From Dermacoccus nishinomiyaensis (GTDB lineage: Bacteria > Actinomycetota > Actinomycetes > Actinomycetales > Dermatophilaceae): a stretch of DNA of 64,000 bases. The notes beneath the pieces are model-generated. The model made no database searches and was not told the origin of the DNA. It saw only the letters and a list, made by a program, of their open reading frames with translations. Positions 10,665-22,171 of the stretch are shown here, piece after piece. The position numbers and the translations under genes are program-made. How positions within the stretch are numbered: position 1 is the stretch's first letter; each line of letters opens with the position of its first letter. Location: positions 2,356,001-2,420,000 of the forward strand of contig NZ_UFXX01000001.1 of the NCBI RefSeq assembly GCF_900447535.1. Reading direction: 5' to 3'.

Positions 10665-10685
10665 CGTACACGCGAACCAACGACG

Positions 10686-11075
10686 TCAGGACGCGTCGGA
10701 CGCCGCCTGCAGGTGGTGGTGGATGACCTCGTCGATGACGAATCGGAGGAACTTCTCGCTGAACTCGGGGTCGAGGCCCGATTCGGCGGCGAGGCCGCGC
10801 AAGCGGGCGACCTGACGCTCCTCGCGCGACGGGTCGGCGGGCGGCAGCTCGTGCGTCGCCTTGTACTCGCCGACGGCCTGCGTGATGCGGAAGCGTTCGG
10901 CGAGCATGTGGATGATCGCCGCGTCGATGTTGTCGATGCTGCGTCGGTACGCGCCCAGCACCGCGTCGGACGTGCCCGCGACCGAGCCGTGCAGACCGCC
11001 GTCGCCCGCGGTCGCGCTCGCGCCGCCGTCGGGGCCGTCGCTCGCCGGCAGCGCGGCGTCAGGGGTGTGGGTCAT
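10686..11075 (-). CDS. Chorismate mutase (AroQ class)
   Basis: A 129-residue protein. After a variable N-terminus of about 40 residues, the AroQ helical fold begins with YRRSIDNIDAAIIHMLAERF, then the active-site segment Q-A-V-G-E-Y-K (catalytic Lys) and PADPSREERQVARLR. Converts chorismate to prephenate for Phe and Tyr synthesis; acts as a cytoplasmic dimer in this family. ATG 11075 has a purine-rich GGAGCGAGGA upstream. The gene lies 34 bp downstream of HelD on the same strand and may be co-transcribed with it. Confidence 0.85.
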   Translation of the reverse strand: MTHTPDAALPASDGPDGGASATAGDGGLHGSVAGTSDAVLGAYRRSIDNIDAAIIHMLAERFRITQAVGEYKATHELPPADPSREERQVARLRGLAAESGLDPEFSEKFLRFVIDEVIHHHLQAASDAS

Positions 11076-11109
11076 GTCGTCCTCGCTCCGTCGTCACTCG
11101 TGTCTCGCG

Positions 11110-13428
11110 TCAGCGCACGTCGAGCACAGTCATGCGGTGCGCCGCACGAGTCAGCACAACATAGAGAACGCGCGCGCCGCCAGGTGACTCGGCGGTGATC
11201 TCATCGGGGTCGACGACGAGCGTCGCGTCGTACTCGAGGCCCTTCGTCGACATCGGGTCGATGACGACGACGCGGCCCGCTGCGCCGTCGAGCTCAGCCA
11301 GCGCCTGCCGCCACGCCGCGGGCGCGATGACGGCGACGCTGCCGTCGACCTGCTCGAGCAGGTCGCTGACGGCTTCGCGGGCGCGGGCGATGACGTCGTC
11401 TCGGCTCACGTCGATCGAGACGGGGTGAATGCCGGTCTCGCGCACGGCTTCGGGGATGTCGGCGTCGGGCACGTAGCGTCGGATGAGGTCGGCCGCGAAG
11501 TCGAAGATCTCGCGCGCGTTGCGGTAGTTCGTCGTCATGTGGAAGCTCTGACGCTTCTTCGTCCCGAAGGCCTCCTCGCGTGCCTCGGCGGCTTCGTCGA
11601 GGTCGGGCCACGACGCCTGCGCGAGGTCGCCGACGACGGTCCACGACGCGAACTTTCCGCGCCGACCGACGGCGCGCCACTGCATCGGCGACAGGTCCTG
11701 CGCCTCGTCGACGAGGACGTGACTGTATTCCTCGGCGCGCGTGAGGCGCCCGGCGAGCAGGCGCTCGCGGGCGTCGGCGGGCGTCACCTCGAAGCCGACC
11801 TCGCCGCCCTGACGGCGCGATCCGGTCACCTCGACCTCGTGGACGCCGTACTCGGTGAGGTTGTCGAACTCCTCGATCTCGTAGAAACCACGCTCCTCGC
11901 GGGCGGCCTCGGGCACCTCGGCGAGGCGGGCGAGCAGGTCGTCGACGAGCGCAACGTCGGCCACGGACCACTCGCCGCGCTCGACCGCGACGGCGATCGA
12001 CGCGACGAGTTCCGCCTGCTCACCAATGCTCAGCACGCCGCGTGCATAGCGCGCGAGCCGGTCGGCGTCACCGAGCCACAGCAGCACGTGACGCGGGTCG
12101 ATCGGGCGCCACCAGTCGGCGACGAACGCCTCGACGTCGCGCGAATCCTCGAAGCGGTCGACGAACTCGGGGCGCTCCAGGTTCGTGTGCTCGCGCACCT
12201 GCAGCCACGCCGCGGCCGCGAGGGCCTCGACGACGTCGGCGGGGTTGCCGGCGAGCTTGTTGTGCTGGTGGTGGCTGAGCAGGCTCGCGCGGATGCGGCG
12301 CAGCTCGCGCTCATCGAGGTGGACGGCGAGGCCCGCGACCATCGTGCGCAGGCTCGTCGCCGCGTCGGGCGCGACGTCCTTCGCGGCGCGCGAGAGCACC
12401 TTTCGGATGCGCAGCCCACCCTTGACGGCGGCCGCGGCCGGCGCGTCGAGGCGCGTCGCCGTCAGCCCGCCGACGAGGTCGCCGAGCGCGCGCAGCGCCA
12501 CCGAATCCTCGCCGAGCGACGGCAGGACGCGCTCGATGTACGCGGTGTAGGCGGCCGACGGGCCGACGACGAGGATGCCGCCCGACTCGAATCGGCGCCG
12601 ATCCGAGTAGAGCAGGTAGGCCGCGCGGTGCAGCGCGACGACGGTCTTGCCCGTGCCCGGCCCACCCGTGATGAGGGTGACGCCGCGCGCGTCGGCGCGG
12701 ATCGCCTCGTCCTGGTGGCGCTGGATCGTCGCCACGATGTCGCGCATCCGCGCCCCGCGCGAGCGCGTCAGGGCGGCCATGAGCGCGCCGTCACCGACGA
12801 CCGTCATGCCCTCCGGCGCCTCCACCGTCATGAGGTCGTCCTCGACGCCGAGGACGCGAGCGTCACGGCAGCGCAGCACGCGGCGGCGCACGACCTTCTC
12901 CGGGGCGACGGGCGTCGCGCGGTAGAACGGTGACGCCGCCGGCGCGCGCCAGTCGATGACGAGCGGTTCGTACTCGTCGTCACGCACGCCGAGGCGGCCG
13001 ATGTAACGCACCTCTAGGTCGTCACCCGAGCCGGTGGAGACGAACCCGCCGGGGGCGTCGTTCGCGTCCGCACCCGCCGTCATCGCGTGGTCGAGGTCGA
13101 GGCGCCCGAAGACGAGGCCCTCGAACTGCTGCTCGAGTGTCGCGCGTCGCTTGCCGGCGGAGAACATGAGCGCGTCGCGCTCGAACAGGCCGGCCTTCTC
13201 CTCGTCGCGCATGTCGCCGGAGCGGCTCGCGCGCCCGCGCGCGAGGCCTTCGGATTCGACGATGCCGACGCGCTCGCCGGCCTTCGCCAGTTCGGCGTAG
13301 ACGCGCTCGACGTGCGCCTGTTCGATCGCGATCTCGCGGGTGACCTCGTCGGGTAGTTCGTCGACCTGGCCGGCCGGACGTCCCTCAACCGTGCTCACGC
13401 AGTGCTTCCCCTCGCCGTGCTGGCTCAC
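11110..13428 (-). CDS. helD: HelD-type RNA polymerase recycling ATPase (UvrD/Rep-like helicase fold)
   Basis: A 772-residue SF1 helicase-like protein of the HelD family, which removes RNA polymerase from DNA and recycles it using ATP; related actinobacterial HelR proteins protect RNA polymerase from rifamycins. Visible: an N-terminal charged coiled-coil (about 25-75), Walker A GGPGTGKT at 255-262, Walker B LVDEAQDLSPMQW near 572, a motif-IV-like TTNYRN segment, and a terminal YVVLTRAAHRM helicase motif. GTG 13398 is an alternative start giving VSTVEGRPAG. Co-directional with chorismate mutase. Confidence 0.85.
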   Translation of the reverse strand: MSQHGEGKHCVSTVEGRPAGQVDELPDEVTREIAIEQAHVERVYAELAKAGERVGIVESEGLARGRASRSGDMRDEEKAGLFERDALMFSAGKRRATLEQQFEGLVFGRLDLDHAMTAGADANDAPGGFVSTGSGDDLEVRYIGRLGVRDDEYEPLVIDWRAPAASPFYRATPVAPEKVVRRRVLRCRDARVLGVEDDLMTVEAPEGMTVVGDGALMAALTRSRGARMRDIVATIQRHQDEAIRADARGVTLITGGPGTGKTVVALHRAAYLLYSDRRRFESGGILVVGPSAAYTAYIERVLPSLGEDSVALRALGDLVGGLTATRLDAPAAAAVKGGLRIRKVLSRAAKDVAPDAATSLRTMVAGLAVHLDERELRRIRASLLSHHQHNKLAGNPADVVEALAAAAWLQVREHTNLERPEFVDRFEDSRDVEAFVADWWRPIDPRHVLLWLGDADRLARYARGVLSIGEQAELVASIAVAVERGEWSVADVALVDDLLARLAEVPEAAREERGFYEIEEFDNLTEYGVHEVEVTGSRRQGGEVGFEVTPADARERLLAGRLTRAEEYSHVLVDEAQDLSPMQWRAVGRRGKFASWTVVGDLAQASWPDLDEAAEAREEAFGTKKRQSFHMTTNYRNAREIFDFAADLIRRYVPDADIPEAVRETGIHPVSIDVSRDDVIARAREAVSDLLEQVDGSVAVIAPAAWRQALAELDGAAGRVVVIDPMSTKGLEYDATLVVDPDEITAESPGGARVLYVVLTRAAHRMTVLDVR

Positions 13429-13508
13429 CGCGCCGCCCGCGGATGACCCTCTACCTTAGAGCGTTCGTCGGCCCGCACGGCGCGTCGGGGTTCATGTCGC
13501 GACAGGGC

Positions 13509-14687
13509 TCACAACCAGCCGCGTCGGGCGGCCAGCACCCCGGCCTGAAACCGTGTCTGGGCGTTGAGGCGATCCATGACGCTGCGGACGCGCCGATCGA
13601 ACGTGCGCTGGCTGACGCCGACGCGACGCGCCACGGTGGCGTCGGGCACTCCTGCGGCGAGCAGCGTCAGGATGAGGCGCTCCTGGTCGCTCAACGCATC
13701 CGACGTGGCAGCCTGCACACCGTCCGTGCGCTGGCGCGCCATGGACTGCGTCGACGCACGCGGATGGGTCGCGGCGAGGGGAGCGGCGAGGCGCAGCATG
13801 AGGTCGATCGTCGACGACACCGCCGCGACGAGTCCGGCGTCGTGCACGACGAGCCCCGCCACACCGCCACCGCTGACGGTCTCGATGACGGCCATCCCGT
13901 CGTCGTTGACGGCGGCGGTGAACGGAACGCCCGTCGCAAGGGTGACGCGGACGTTCGGCGTGGGTTGCAGAGAGGCGAAGTCGTCGGCGTCGAAGTCGGC
14001 GACCAGGCTCGAGTCGATGACGGTGTCGACCGTCACGAGACGTTGCGAGGCGCCGACGCGCCCGTCGCGTGAACCGGGCAGCGCGTCGAGGATGGGCGAG
14101 CGCGTCGCGATGGATCGCGTGCGCATGGCTCGCACCTCATGACGAGCGTTCGCGACGCACTGGGCGAACGCGAACGCGACCTCGCGCTCGCCGTCGAGCG
14201 CGTCGGTGCCTTCTAAAAGTCGGTTCGCGCCCGTGGCCTTCGCGGCGTTGCGGTGGGCGGCGACGAGGCCCGGCAACGCGGCGCGGATACTCGTCGCGCG
14301 TGACTCGAGCTGCCCCGCGAGGGTGGGCAGCGCTTGCTCCGGGGGCGTGACCCGCCACCCCGACGAATCCCGCTCGACCATGGCACGCGCGGTGAGGATG
14401 CGCAGGGCGACGGCGGTAGCCTCAACGGCGAATCCGGCTGCGGCGAGATCGGCCTCGTCGCACGCGCCGTGCATGAGCAGGTGGAGGTAGAGCTCGGTCG
14501 GACGGTGCTCGCCGATGAGGTCGGCGAGCGCGTTCGTCGTCGCAGCGCCCTCGGGCATCATCGCGGCGAGGTCGGCGATCGCGTCGGCGGGCGTGCCGCT
14601 GCCGGGGGCGTCGGAAGGCGCGCCGAGAGCGTCGGCGGGTGTGCCGGGCGCCCCGGAAGGTACATCGGTGGATGACTCATGGGGCAT
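13509..14687 (-). CDS. TrmB-like/LuxR-type transcriptional regulator
   Basis: A 392-residue regulator. The first 40 residues are Ala/Pro/Gly low complexity. Residues about 50-110 look like a TrmB-type winged helix (ELYLHLLMHGACDEADLA) followed by a long helix. Residues about 331-392 are a LuxR-type HTH (LLAAGVPDATVARRVGVSQR). ATG 14687 was chosen; ATG 14755 is an alternative that would add about 22 residues and place the 14728-14745 palindrome inside the gene. The same architecture occurs at 3464-4426. It is divergent from purD, but the palindrome suggests autoregulation rather than purine control. Confidence 0.7.
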   Translation of the reverse strand: MPHESSTDVPSGAPGTPADALGAPSDAPGSGTPADAIADLAAMMPEGAATTNALADLIGEHRPTELYLHLLMHGACDEADLAAAGFAVEATAVALRILTARAMVERDSSGWRVTPPEQALPTLAGQLESRATSIRAALPGLVAAHRNAAKATGANRLLEGTDALDGEREVAFAFAQCVANARHEVRAMRTRSIATRSPILDALPGSRDGRVGASQRLVTVDTVIDSSLVADFDADDFASLQPTPNVRVTLATGVPFTAAVNDDGMAVIETVSGGGVAGLVVHDAGLVAAVSSTIDLMLRLAAPLAATHPRASTQSMARQRTDGVQAATSDALSDQERLILTLLAAGVPDATVARRVGVSQRTFDRRVRSVMDRLNAQTRFQAGVLAARRGWL

Positions 14688-14727
14688 GACGGCCGCCTGT
14701 CGACGAGGGAGAAAGAAGTGGCGCTCT

Positions 14728-14753
14728 TGGCGAATGTTCGCCAATGACGTCAT
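14728..14753. promoter_or_regulatory. Palindrome cluster upstream of the LuxR-type regulator
   Basis: TTGGCGAATGTTCGCCAA (14728-14745) is a perfect inverted repeat with a 2-bp centre, and is directly followed by ATGACGTCAT (14744-14753), also palindromic. It lies 41-66 bp upstream of the regulator's ATG, a reasonable operator position. The binding protein is unknown. Confidence 0.45.
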
Positions 14754-14944
14754 TCTGCCAAACCGTGAGCGAGCGGGTGCCCGTGGTCGTGCCATAGTGG
14801 GTCGTGCCGGCCCGTCCGGTGCGCGAAGGAGCGTGTCACCACCTCCCCCCGATGGTTCGACCCACTTCGCGCCAGGTGCGCGCCGCCCCGGGAGCATTTC
14901 CTCCCCCTGGGTTCCCGGGGCCGCGCGCGCCGCCTCTTCGCCGG

Positions 14945-14950
14945 TAGGGT
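14945..14950 (+). promoter_or_regulatory. -10 box (TAGGGT) of purD
   Basis: TAGGGT, seven bases, then ATG 14958. Probable leaderless promoter for purD-purC. Confidence 0.6.
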
Positions 14951-14957
14951 TGCAGCC

Positions 14958-16259
14958 ATGAAGGCTTTGGTCGTCGGAACGGGCGCGCGCGAGCACGCCA
15001 TCGTCAAGGGGCTCGCAGCGGATCCGCAGGTCGACAGCATCGTCGCCGCCCCCGGAAATCCAGGCATGGCCGCCGACGCCCAGGTGCGTGACGTCGACAT
15101 CCTCGACGGTGACGCCGTCGCCGAACTGGCGCAGGAGATCAGGGCCGACCTCGTCGTCATCGGGCCCGAGGCGCCGCTCGTCGCCGGGGTGGCGGACGCG
15201 GTGCGCGCAGCCGGAATCGACACGTTCGGCCCGTCCGCCGAAGCCGCCCGACTCGAGGGGTCGAAAGCGTTCGCGAAGGACGTCATGGCGGCCGCCGGCG
15301 TCCCGACCGCCGGCGCGCACGCGTGCACGAACATGACGCAGGTCGCCGCGGCCCTCGATGCGACCGGCGCCCCGTACGTCGTCAAGGACGACGGGCTCGC
15401 GGCCGGCAAGGGTGTCGTCGTGACGAACGACCGCCACGAGGCGCTCGCGCACGCCCGGGCCTGTCTCGACGCCGGGTCGAGCCTCGTCATCGAAGAATTT
15501 CTCGACGGCCCCGAGGTGTCGCTGTTCTGCATCAGCGACGGTGCGACGGTCGTTCCGCTCGAGCCGGCGCAGGATTTCAAGCGCGCGCATGATGACGATG
15601 CGGGTCCGAACACCGGTGGCATGGGCGCGTACTCGCCGCTCGACTGGGCGCCGGCGGGGCTCGTCGACGATGTCGTGAAGCGAGTCGCGCAGCCGACGAT
15701 CGACGAGATGGCGCGCCGCGGCACGCCGTTCGCGGGCGTGCTGTACGTCGGGCTGGCGCTGACGTCGGAGGGCCCGAAGGTCGTCGAGTTCAACGCGCGC
15801 TTCGGCGACCCGGAGACGCAGGTCGTCCTCGCGCGTCTGCGCACGCCGCTCGGCGGTCTGCTGCGCGCTGCCGCACGGGGTGAGCTCGCTGACTTCGGGC
15901 CGCTCGAATGGAGCGATGACGCAGCCGTCACCGTCGTCGTCGCGAGCGAGGGTTACCCCGCAAAGCCGGTGACGGGTGCGCGCATCGACGGCCTCGACGA
16001 GGTGAACGGCGACGGCACCGCGGCGGGTGACGGTGCGTACGTCCTGCATGCGGGGACGAAGCTGGGCAGCGGCGGCGGAATCGTCTCGTCCGGTGGGCGT
16101 GTGCTGTCGGTCGTCGGGCGGGGTGCGGATCTCGCCGCCGCCCGTGAGGTGGCGTACGCGGGCGTCGAGCGCATCACGTTGCCCGGCAGTCATCACCGCA
16201 CCGACATCGCGCTCAAGGCACTCGAGGGTGAGATCACCGTCGAAGGAGAGCAGGCATGA
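14958..16259 (+). CDS. purD: Phosphoribosylamine-glycine ligase (GAR synthetase)
   Basis: ATP-grasp enzyme for step two of de novo purine synthesis: phosphoribosylamine plus glycine plus ATP to GAR. It is 433 residues, family length. Visible: N-terminal GTGAREHAI, VIGPEAPLVAGVADA, the ATP-grasp core KDDGLAAGKGVVV, NTGGMGAYSP, and EFNARFGDPETQ. It has a leaderless start. Its stop overlaps the purC start by 4 bp (ATGA), so the two are translationally coupled. Confidence 0.97.
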   Translation: MKALVVGTGAREHAIVKGLAADPQVDSIVAAPGNPGMAADAQVRDVDILDGDAVAELAQEIRADLVVIGPEAPLVAGVADAVRAAGIDTFGPSAEAARLEGSKAFAKDVMAAAGVPTAGAHACTNMTQVAAALDATGAPYVVKDDGLAAGKGVVVTNDRHEALAHARACLDAGSSLVIEEFLDGPEVSLFCISDGATVVPLEPAQDFKRAHDDDAGPNTGGMGAYSPLDWAPAGLVDDVVKRVAQPTIDEMARRGTPFAGVLYVGLALTSEGPKVVEFNARFGDPETQVVLARLRTPLGGLLRAAARGELADFGPLEWSDDAAVTVVVASEGYPAKPVTGARIDGLDEVNGDGTAAGDGAYVLHAGTKLGSGGGIVSSGGRVLSVVGRGADLAAAREVAYAGVERITLPGSHHRTDIALKALEGEITVEGEQA

Positions 16260-17149
16260 GCGAGACACTCGACCTTCCTGGGTACGCGCACGTCTACTCC
16301 GGCAAGGTGCGCGACCTGTACGCGCCGCTCGACGCGGACGGCAAGGCTCGCGACGACCAGGTGCTGCTCGTCGCGAGCGACCGCATCTCGGCGTTCGACT
16401 TCATCCTCTCGACACCCATCCCCGACAAGGGCAAGGTGCTGACGCAGCTGTCGCTGTGGTGGTTCGAGCAGATGGCAGACCTCGTGCCCAACCACGTCGT
16501 CTCGACGGACGTGCCCGACGCCGTCGCGGGCCGTGCGGTGCTCGTCGAACGGCTCGACATGGTGCCGCTCGAAGCCATCGCCCGCGCATACCTGACTGGC
16601 GGCGGGCTCGCCGAGTACCGTGCCACCGGTGCGGTGTGTGGGGTGGCCCTGCCGGACGGCTTGGTCGATGCCTCGAAGCTCGAGACGCCGATCTTCACGC
16701 CGACGTCGAAGGCGGAGATCGGGGATCACGACGAGTCGATGACGTTCGACGAGGCCGTCGTGCTCGTCGGGCGGGAGCGCGCGGATGAGATCCGTGACCT
16801 CACCGTGCGAATCCTCGCGCGTGGCAACGAGATCGCCGCCGAGCGGGGCATCCTCATCGCCGACACGAAGGTCGAGTTCGGCGTGCGCGCCGACGGCACG
16901 CTCGTGCTCGCCGACGAGCTGCTGACGCCCGACTCGTCGCGTTTCTGGCCGGCCGCGTCGTGGCAGCCGGGGCGCGCACAGGATTCGTACGACAAGCAGT
17001 TCGTGCGCGACTGGCTGACGTCCCCGGCCTCTGGTTGGGACAAGTCGTCGGGCGAGCAGCCGCCGGCATTGCCCGACGACATCGTCGCCGCCACGCGCGC
17101 CAAGTACATCGAGGCCTACGAAGCACTGACGGGCCGCACGTTCGCGTGA
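16256..17149 (+). CDS. purC: Phosphoribosylaminoimidazole-succinocarboxamide synthase (SAICAR synthetase)
   Basis: Ligates CAIR with aspartate using ATP to give SAICAR. It is 297 residues. Visible: YSGKVRDLY, VASDRISAFDFIL, the TGSG-like YLTGGGLAEY turn, and LADELLTPDSSRFWPA, all family signatures. ATG 16256 overlaps the purD stop. At the 3' end its TGA overlaps the GTG of a truncated DUF429 reading frame, indicating that an intact gene once continued the operon. Confidence 0.97.
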   Translation: MSETLDLPGYAHVYSGKVRDLYAPLDADGKARDDQVLLVASDRISAFDFILSTPIPDKGKVLTQLSLWWFEQMADLVPNHVVSTDVPDAVAGRAVLVERLDMVPLEAIARAYLTGGGLAEYRATGAVCGVALPDGLVDASKLETPIFTPTSKAEIGDHDESMTFDEAVVLVGRERADEIRDLTVRILARGNEIAAERGILIADTKVEFGVRADGTLVLADELLTPDSSRFWPAASWQPGRAQDSYDKQFVRDWLTSPASGWDKSSGEQPPALPDDIVAATRAKYIEAYEALTGRTFA

Positions 17150-17625
17150 CGGGTCGCAGGGCGGCAGGCGAGCCCGAGGTTCAGCGACCGGCCCACGGCA
17201 TCAGTATCGGTGTCGATCTGGCTGCCGCCCCGGTCAACACCGCTGCGGTGGAGTTGGGTTGGGAGGGGGACCGCGCGACGATCGTCGACGTCTGGGGCGA
17301 GGGTCGTGAGTGCGTCAGCGACGCGGTGCTCGTCAGCCTCCTCGATCGCAGTGACGCCGAGATCGGCGTCGACTGCCCGTTCGGCTGGCCTCAGGAGTTC
17401 GTCGAACTCGTGGGTGATCAGGGTGGTGGGGAACCGGGCGGGTCCGAGGTGCGGGAAGCGTCCTACGCGACGCCGGACGAGCGCCAGCGCTTGGTCTATC
17501 GGGCGACGGATCTCGACGTCATCGAGGTGACGAAGCGCCACGGCTCGAGCGCTGATCCGGCGCGGCCGGCCGTCAGGCCGCTCAGTGTCTCGGCCGATCG
17601 CATCGCCCACGTGTGCGCACCGTGA
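17146..17625 (+). pseudogene. C-terminally truncated DUF429 domain protein
   Basis: 159 codons, starting at a GTG that overlaps the purC stop by 4 bp. The N-terminal part matches the DUF429 family: GISIGVDLAAAP, then IGVDCPFGWP, DERQRLVYRATDLDV and PLSVSADRIAHV. Normal members continue for roughly 80-100 residues after this point; here the frame ends four residues later at TGA 17623, and I find no C-terminal half in the other frames before purS. It therefore looks like a remnant of a coupled gene, broken by a 3' deletion. A short functional form cannot be excluded. Confidence 0.65.
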
Positions 17626-17706
17626 CGCGGCCCGTCCAGAGGGCTGGATCCACCTGCCGCTGCGCACGACGTGAGCGGGAATGGGGCGTTGTCGGTGGCG
17701 CCCGCC

Positions 17707-17712
17707 TAGACT
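17707..17712 (+). promoter_or_regulatory. -10 box (TAGACT) for purS-purQ-purL
   Basis: TAGACT about 38 bp before purS, predicting a leader of about 30 nt carrying the GGGAGA ribosome-binding site at 17741-17746. It lets purSQL be transcribed separately from purDC. Confidence 0.45.
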
Positions 17713-17750
17713 CAGGGTGCTGGACACACCGCCTCTCACAGGGAGAACCC

Positions 17751-18008
17751 ATGGGCCACGTCGTCGTCGACGTCATGCTGAAGTCCGAGATCCTCGACCC
17801 GCAGGGTCAGGCCGTCGCCGGTGCGCTGCCGCGCCTCGGTTTCGAGCAGTTCACCGACGTGCGTCAGGGCAAGCGTTTCGTCCTCACCGTCGACGGTGAT
17901 GTGACGGACGCGCACCTCGCTGCGGCGCGTGAGGCGGCCGACAAGCTGCTGAGCAACCCCGTGATCGAGGACGTCGTCAGCGTGCACGACCTGAAGGACG
18001 AGCAGTGA
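17751..18008 (+). CDS. purS: Phosphoribosylformylglycinamidine synthase subunit PurS
   Basis: An 85-residue small subunit of the three-part FGAM synthetase, needed for ammonia transfer between PurQ and PurL. Visible family features: [19 protein letters not shown] and a short alpha/beta fold ending in V-S-V-H-D-L. ATG 17751 follows GGGAGA at good spacing. Its stop overlaps the purQ GTG by 4 bp. Confidence 0.95.
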   Translation: MGHVVVDVMLKSEILDPQGQAVAGALPRLGFEQFTDVRQGKRFVLTVDGDVTDAHLAAAREAADKLLSNPVIEDVVSVHDLKDEQ

Positions 18009-18676
18009 AGATCGGCGTCATCACCTTCCCCGGTTCGCTCGACGATCACGACGCGAAGCGCGCCGTCCGCCTCGCCGGGGGAGACCCCGTCGACCTGTGG
18101 CACGGTGACGCCGACCTCAAGGGCGTCGACGCCGTCGTCGTGCCGGGCGGTTTCAGCTACGGCGACTACCTGCGCTGCGGCGCCATCGCGCGGTTCGCGC
18201 CTGTCATGGACGAGCTGATCCCTGCGGCGCAGGGCGGCATGCCCGTGCTCGGCATCTGCAACGGCTTCCAGATCCTGTGCGAATCGCATCTGTTGCCCGG
18301 CGCGCTCATTCGCAACGACCACCAGAAGTTCCTGTGCAAGGACCAGGTGCTGCGTGTCGAGAACACCTCCACCGCGTGGACGAACGCTTTCACGGCCGAT
18401 CAGGAGATCACCATCGCGCTGAAGAACGGGGAGGGCTGCTTCGTCGCAGATGACGCGACGCTCGACCGCCTCGAGGGCGAGGGCCAGGTCGTCTTCCGCT
18501 ACCTGCAGGGCAACCCGAACGGCTCGTACCGCGACATCGCCGGCGTCACGAACGAACGCGGCAACGTCGTCGGCCTCATGCCGCACCCCGAGCACTGCGT
18601 CGAGGAGGGCTTCGGCCCCTCGACCGACGGGCTCGCCTTCTTCACGTCCGCCATCACGGCGCTCGCGAGCGTCTGA
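18005..18676 (+). CDS. purQ: Phosphoribosylformylglycinamidine synthase subunit PurQ (glutaminase)
   Basis: A class I glutamine amidotransferase that supplies ammonia to PurL. It is 223 residues. The nucleophile Cys is at residue 85 in LGICNGFQ, and the catalytic His/Glu lie in [12 protein letters not shown]. It starts at GTG 18005, overlapping purS. Thirteen bases separate it from purL. Confidence 0.96.
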   Translation: MKIGVITFPGSLDDHDAKRAVRLAGGDPVDLWHGDADLKGVDAVVVPGGFSYGDYLRCGAIARFAPVMDELIPAAQGGMPVLGICNGFQILCESHLLPGALIRNDHQKFLCKDQVLRVENTSTAWTNAFTADQEITIALKNGEGCFVADDATLDRLEGEGQVVFRYLQGNPNGSYRDIAGVTNERGNVVGLMPHPEHCVEEGFGPSTDGLAFFTSAITALASV

Positions 18677-18689
18677 GGAGACAGCACTG

Positions 18690-21035
<2,346 letters not shown>

Positions 21036-21072
21036 CGGCCTGCGCATCGCTGACGGTTGGTGCGCGCTCGTT

Positions 21073-21110
21073 CGAGAGGCCCATTCCTGGAACCAGGAAT
21101 GGGCCTCTCG
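21073..21110. terminator. purL terminator hairpin
   Basis: A perfect inverted repeat of two 18-nt arms (21073-21090, 21093-21110) around a 2-bp centre, 38 bp after the purL stop. Confidence 0.75.
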
Positions 21111-21175
21111 ACGTGTTCACGAGGTGCGGGTCCAGGCGTGTGCCCCATCTCGGCTCGGCTGCTCGGATTGGGGCT

Positions 21176-21256
21176 GAAACTCTGCCATGCCAGATTGCGG
21201 CTCTCAACCGGCGAGTCGGGGTCCGAAACTCTGCCATGCGGGATTGCGGCCCTCAC
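21176..21256. repeat. Imperfect direct repeat, two copies, 49-bp period
   Basis: Copies at 21176-21206 and 21225-21256 share GAAACTCTGCCATGC, then a 2-3 bp variable centre, GATTGCGG and a C(T/C)CTCA end. It lies between the purL terminator and the end of the nei-type gene. No function is evident. Confidence 0.6.
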
Positions 21257-22122
21257 GGGTTGGGCGTGCGACGGCGGTGACGCGGCTGGCAGCGCGGGCA
21301 CCAGAACAGGTTGCGGCCCGCGAACTCCTCGTGTGCCACGGGCGTGCCGCAGACGAGGCACGGTTGCCCCGCGCGTCGATAGACGTAGACCTCGCCGCCG
21401 TGCTTGTCGACGCGCGGATCACGCCCCATGGTCTCGGGCGAGTGTTCGTCGCGGACGGTGTCGATGCGGCCGTCGCGTACCCCGAGCGGCATGAGCGCGA
21501 CGAGGTCCGCCCAGATCGCGTCGAACTCGGTGCGGCGCAAGAACTTCCCCGGCATCTTCGGGTCGAGGCCGTGGCGGAAGAGCACCTCGGCTCGGTAGAT
21601 GTTGCCGACGCCGTTGAACACCTTCTGGTCCATGAGCAGCGCAGCGATCGGCGTCGACGTGTGGCGGATCCGCACCCACGCGACGTCAGGGTCGGCGTCC
21701 ACGCGCAACGGGTCGGGCCCGAGCTTGCCGACGATCGCCGCCACCTCGTCCGGCGTCTTGAGCGCGCAGACGTTGGGGCCACGCAGATCCATGACCACAC
21801 TGCCGCGCGCATCACCGTCGTCGGACGATGCTCCGAGACGCCACCGGATGGCGCCGGTGATCGGCGCCTCGCCGGGCTCGACACCGTACGTCCAGAAGAA
21901 CTTTCCGAGCAGACCGAGGTGGATGTTGACGCGCTCGTCGAGCCCTTCGAACGCGACGAGCATGTGCTTGCCGTAGGCCTCGGCGTGATCGAAGGCACGG
22001 CCGTCGATGCGCGCTGAGCTTTCGGCGAATCGGCCCTGGGGAGAGGACGATTTGATGATTCGCCCAGCGAAGTTGTCGTTCATCATCCCCGCGATGCGGT
22101 GCGTGACGTGGCCCTCGGGCAT
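21253..22122 (-). CDS. nei: Fpg/Nei family DNA glycosylase (Nei1-like)
   Basis: A base-excision repair glycosylase/AP lyase for oxidised bases. It is 289 residues. The N-terminus MPEGHVTHR provides the catalytic Pro2 and Glu3; ALLMDQKVFNGVGNIYR is the H2TH region; the C-terminal zinc finger is CLVCG, then GRNLFWCPRCQ. The arrangement closely follows mycobacterial Nei1 (from memory). ATG 22122 is preceded by AAGGAG at good spacing. It is co-directional with the spermidine-synthase-like gene 49 bp upstream. Confidence 0.9.
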   Translation of the reverse strand: MPEGHVTHRIAGMMNDNFAGRIIKSSSPQGRFAESSARIDGRAFDHAEAYGKHMLVAFEGLDERVNIHLGLLGKFFWTYGVEPGEAPITGAIRWRLGASSDDGDARGSVVMDLRGPNVCALKTPDEVAAIVGKLGPDPLRVDADPDVAWVRIRHTSTPIAALLMDQKVFNGVGNIYRAEVLFRHGLDPKMPGKFLRRTEFDAIWADLVALMPLGVRDGRIDTVRDEHSPETMGRDPRVDKHGGEVYVYRRAGQPCLVCGTPVAHEEFAGRNLFWCPRCQPRHRRRTPNP

Positions 22123-22171
22123 CGTTCTCCTTCGTCGTGGCGGTGCAGCCGATCGTGTCACGCTCGCAGCG

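Noticed and set aside
14728-14745. LexA/SOS box
   Set aside because: The palindrome has GAA-TG-TTC, without the 4-bp spacer of the actinobacterial CGAAC-N4-GTTCG box, and the gene behind it is not a repair gene.
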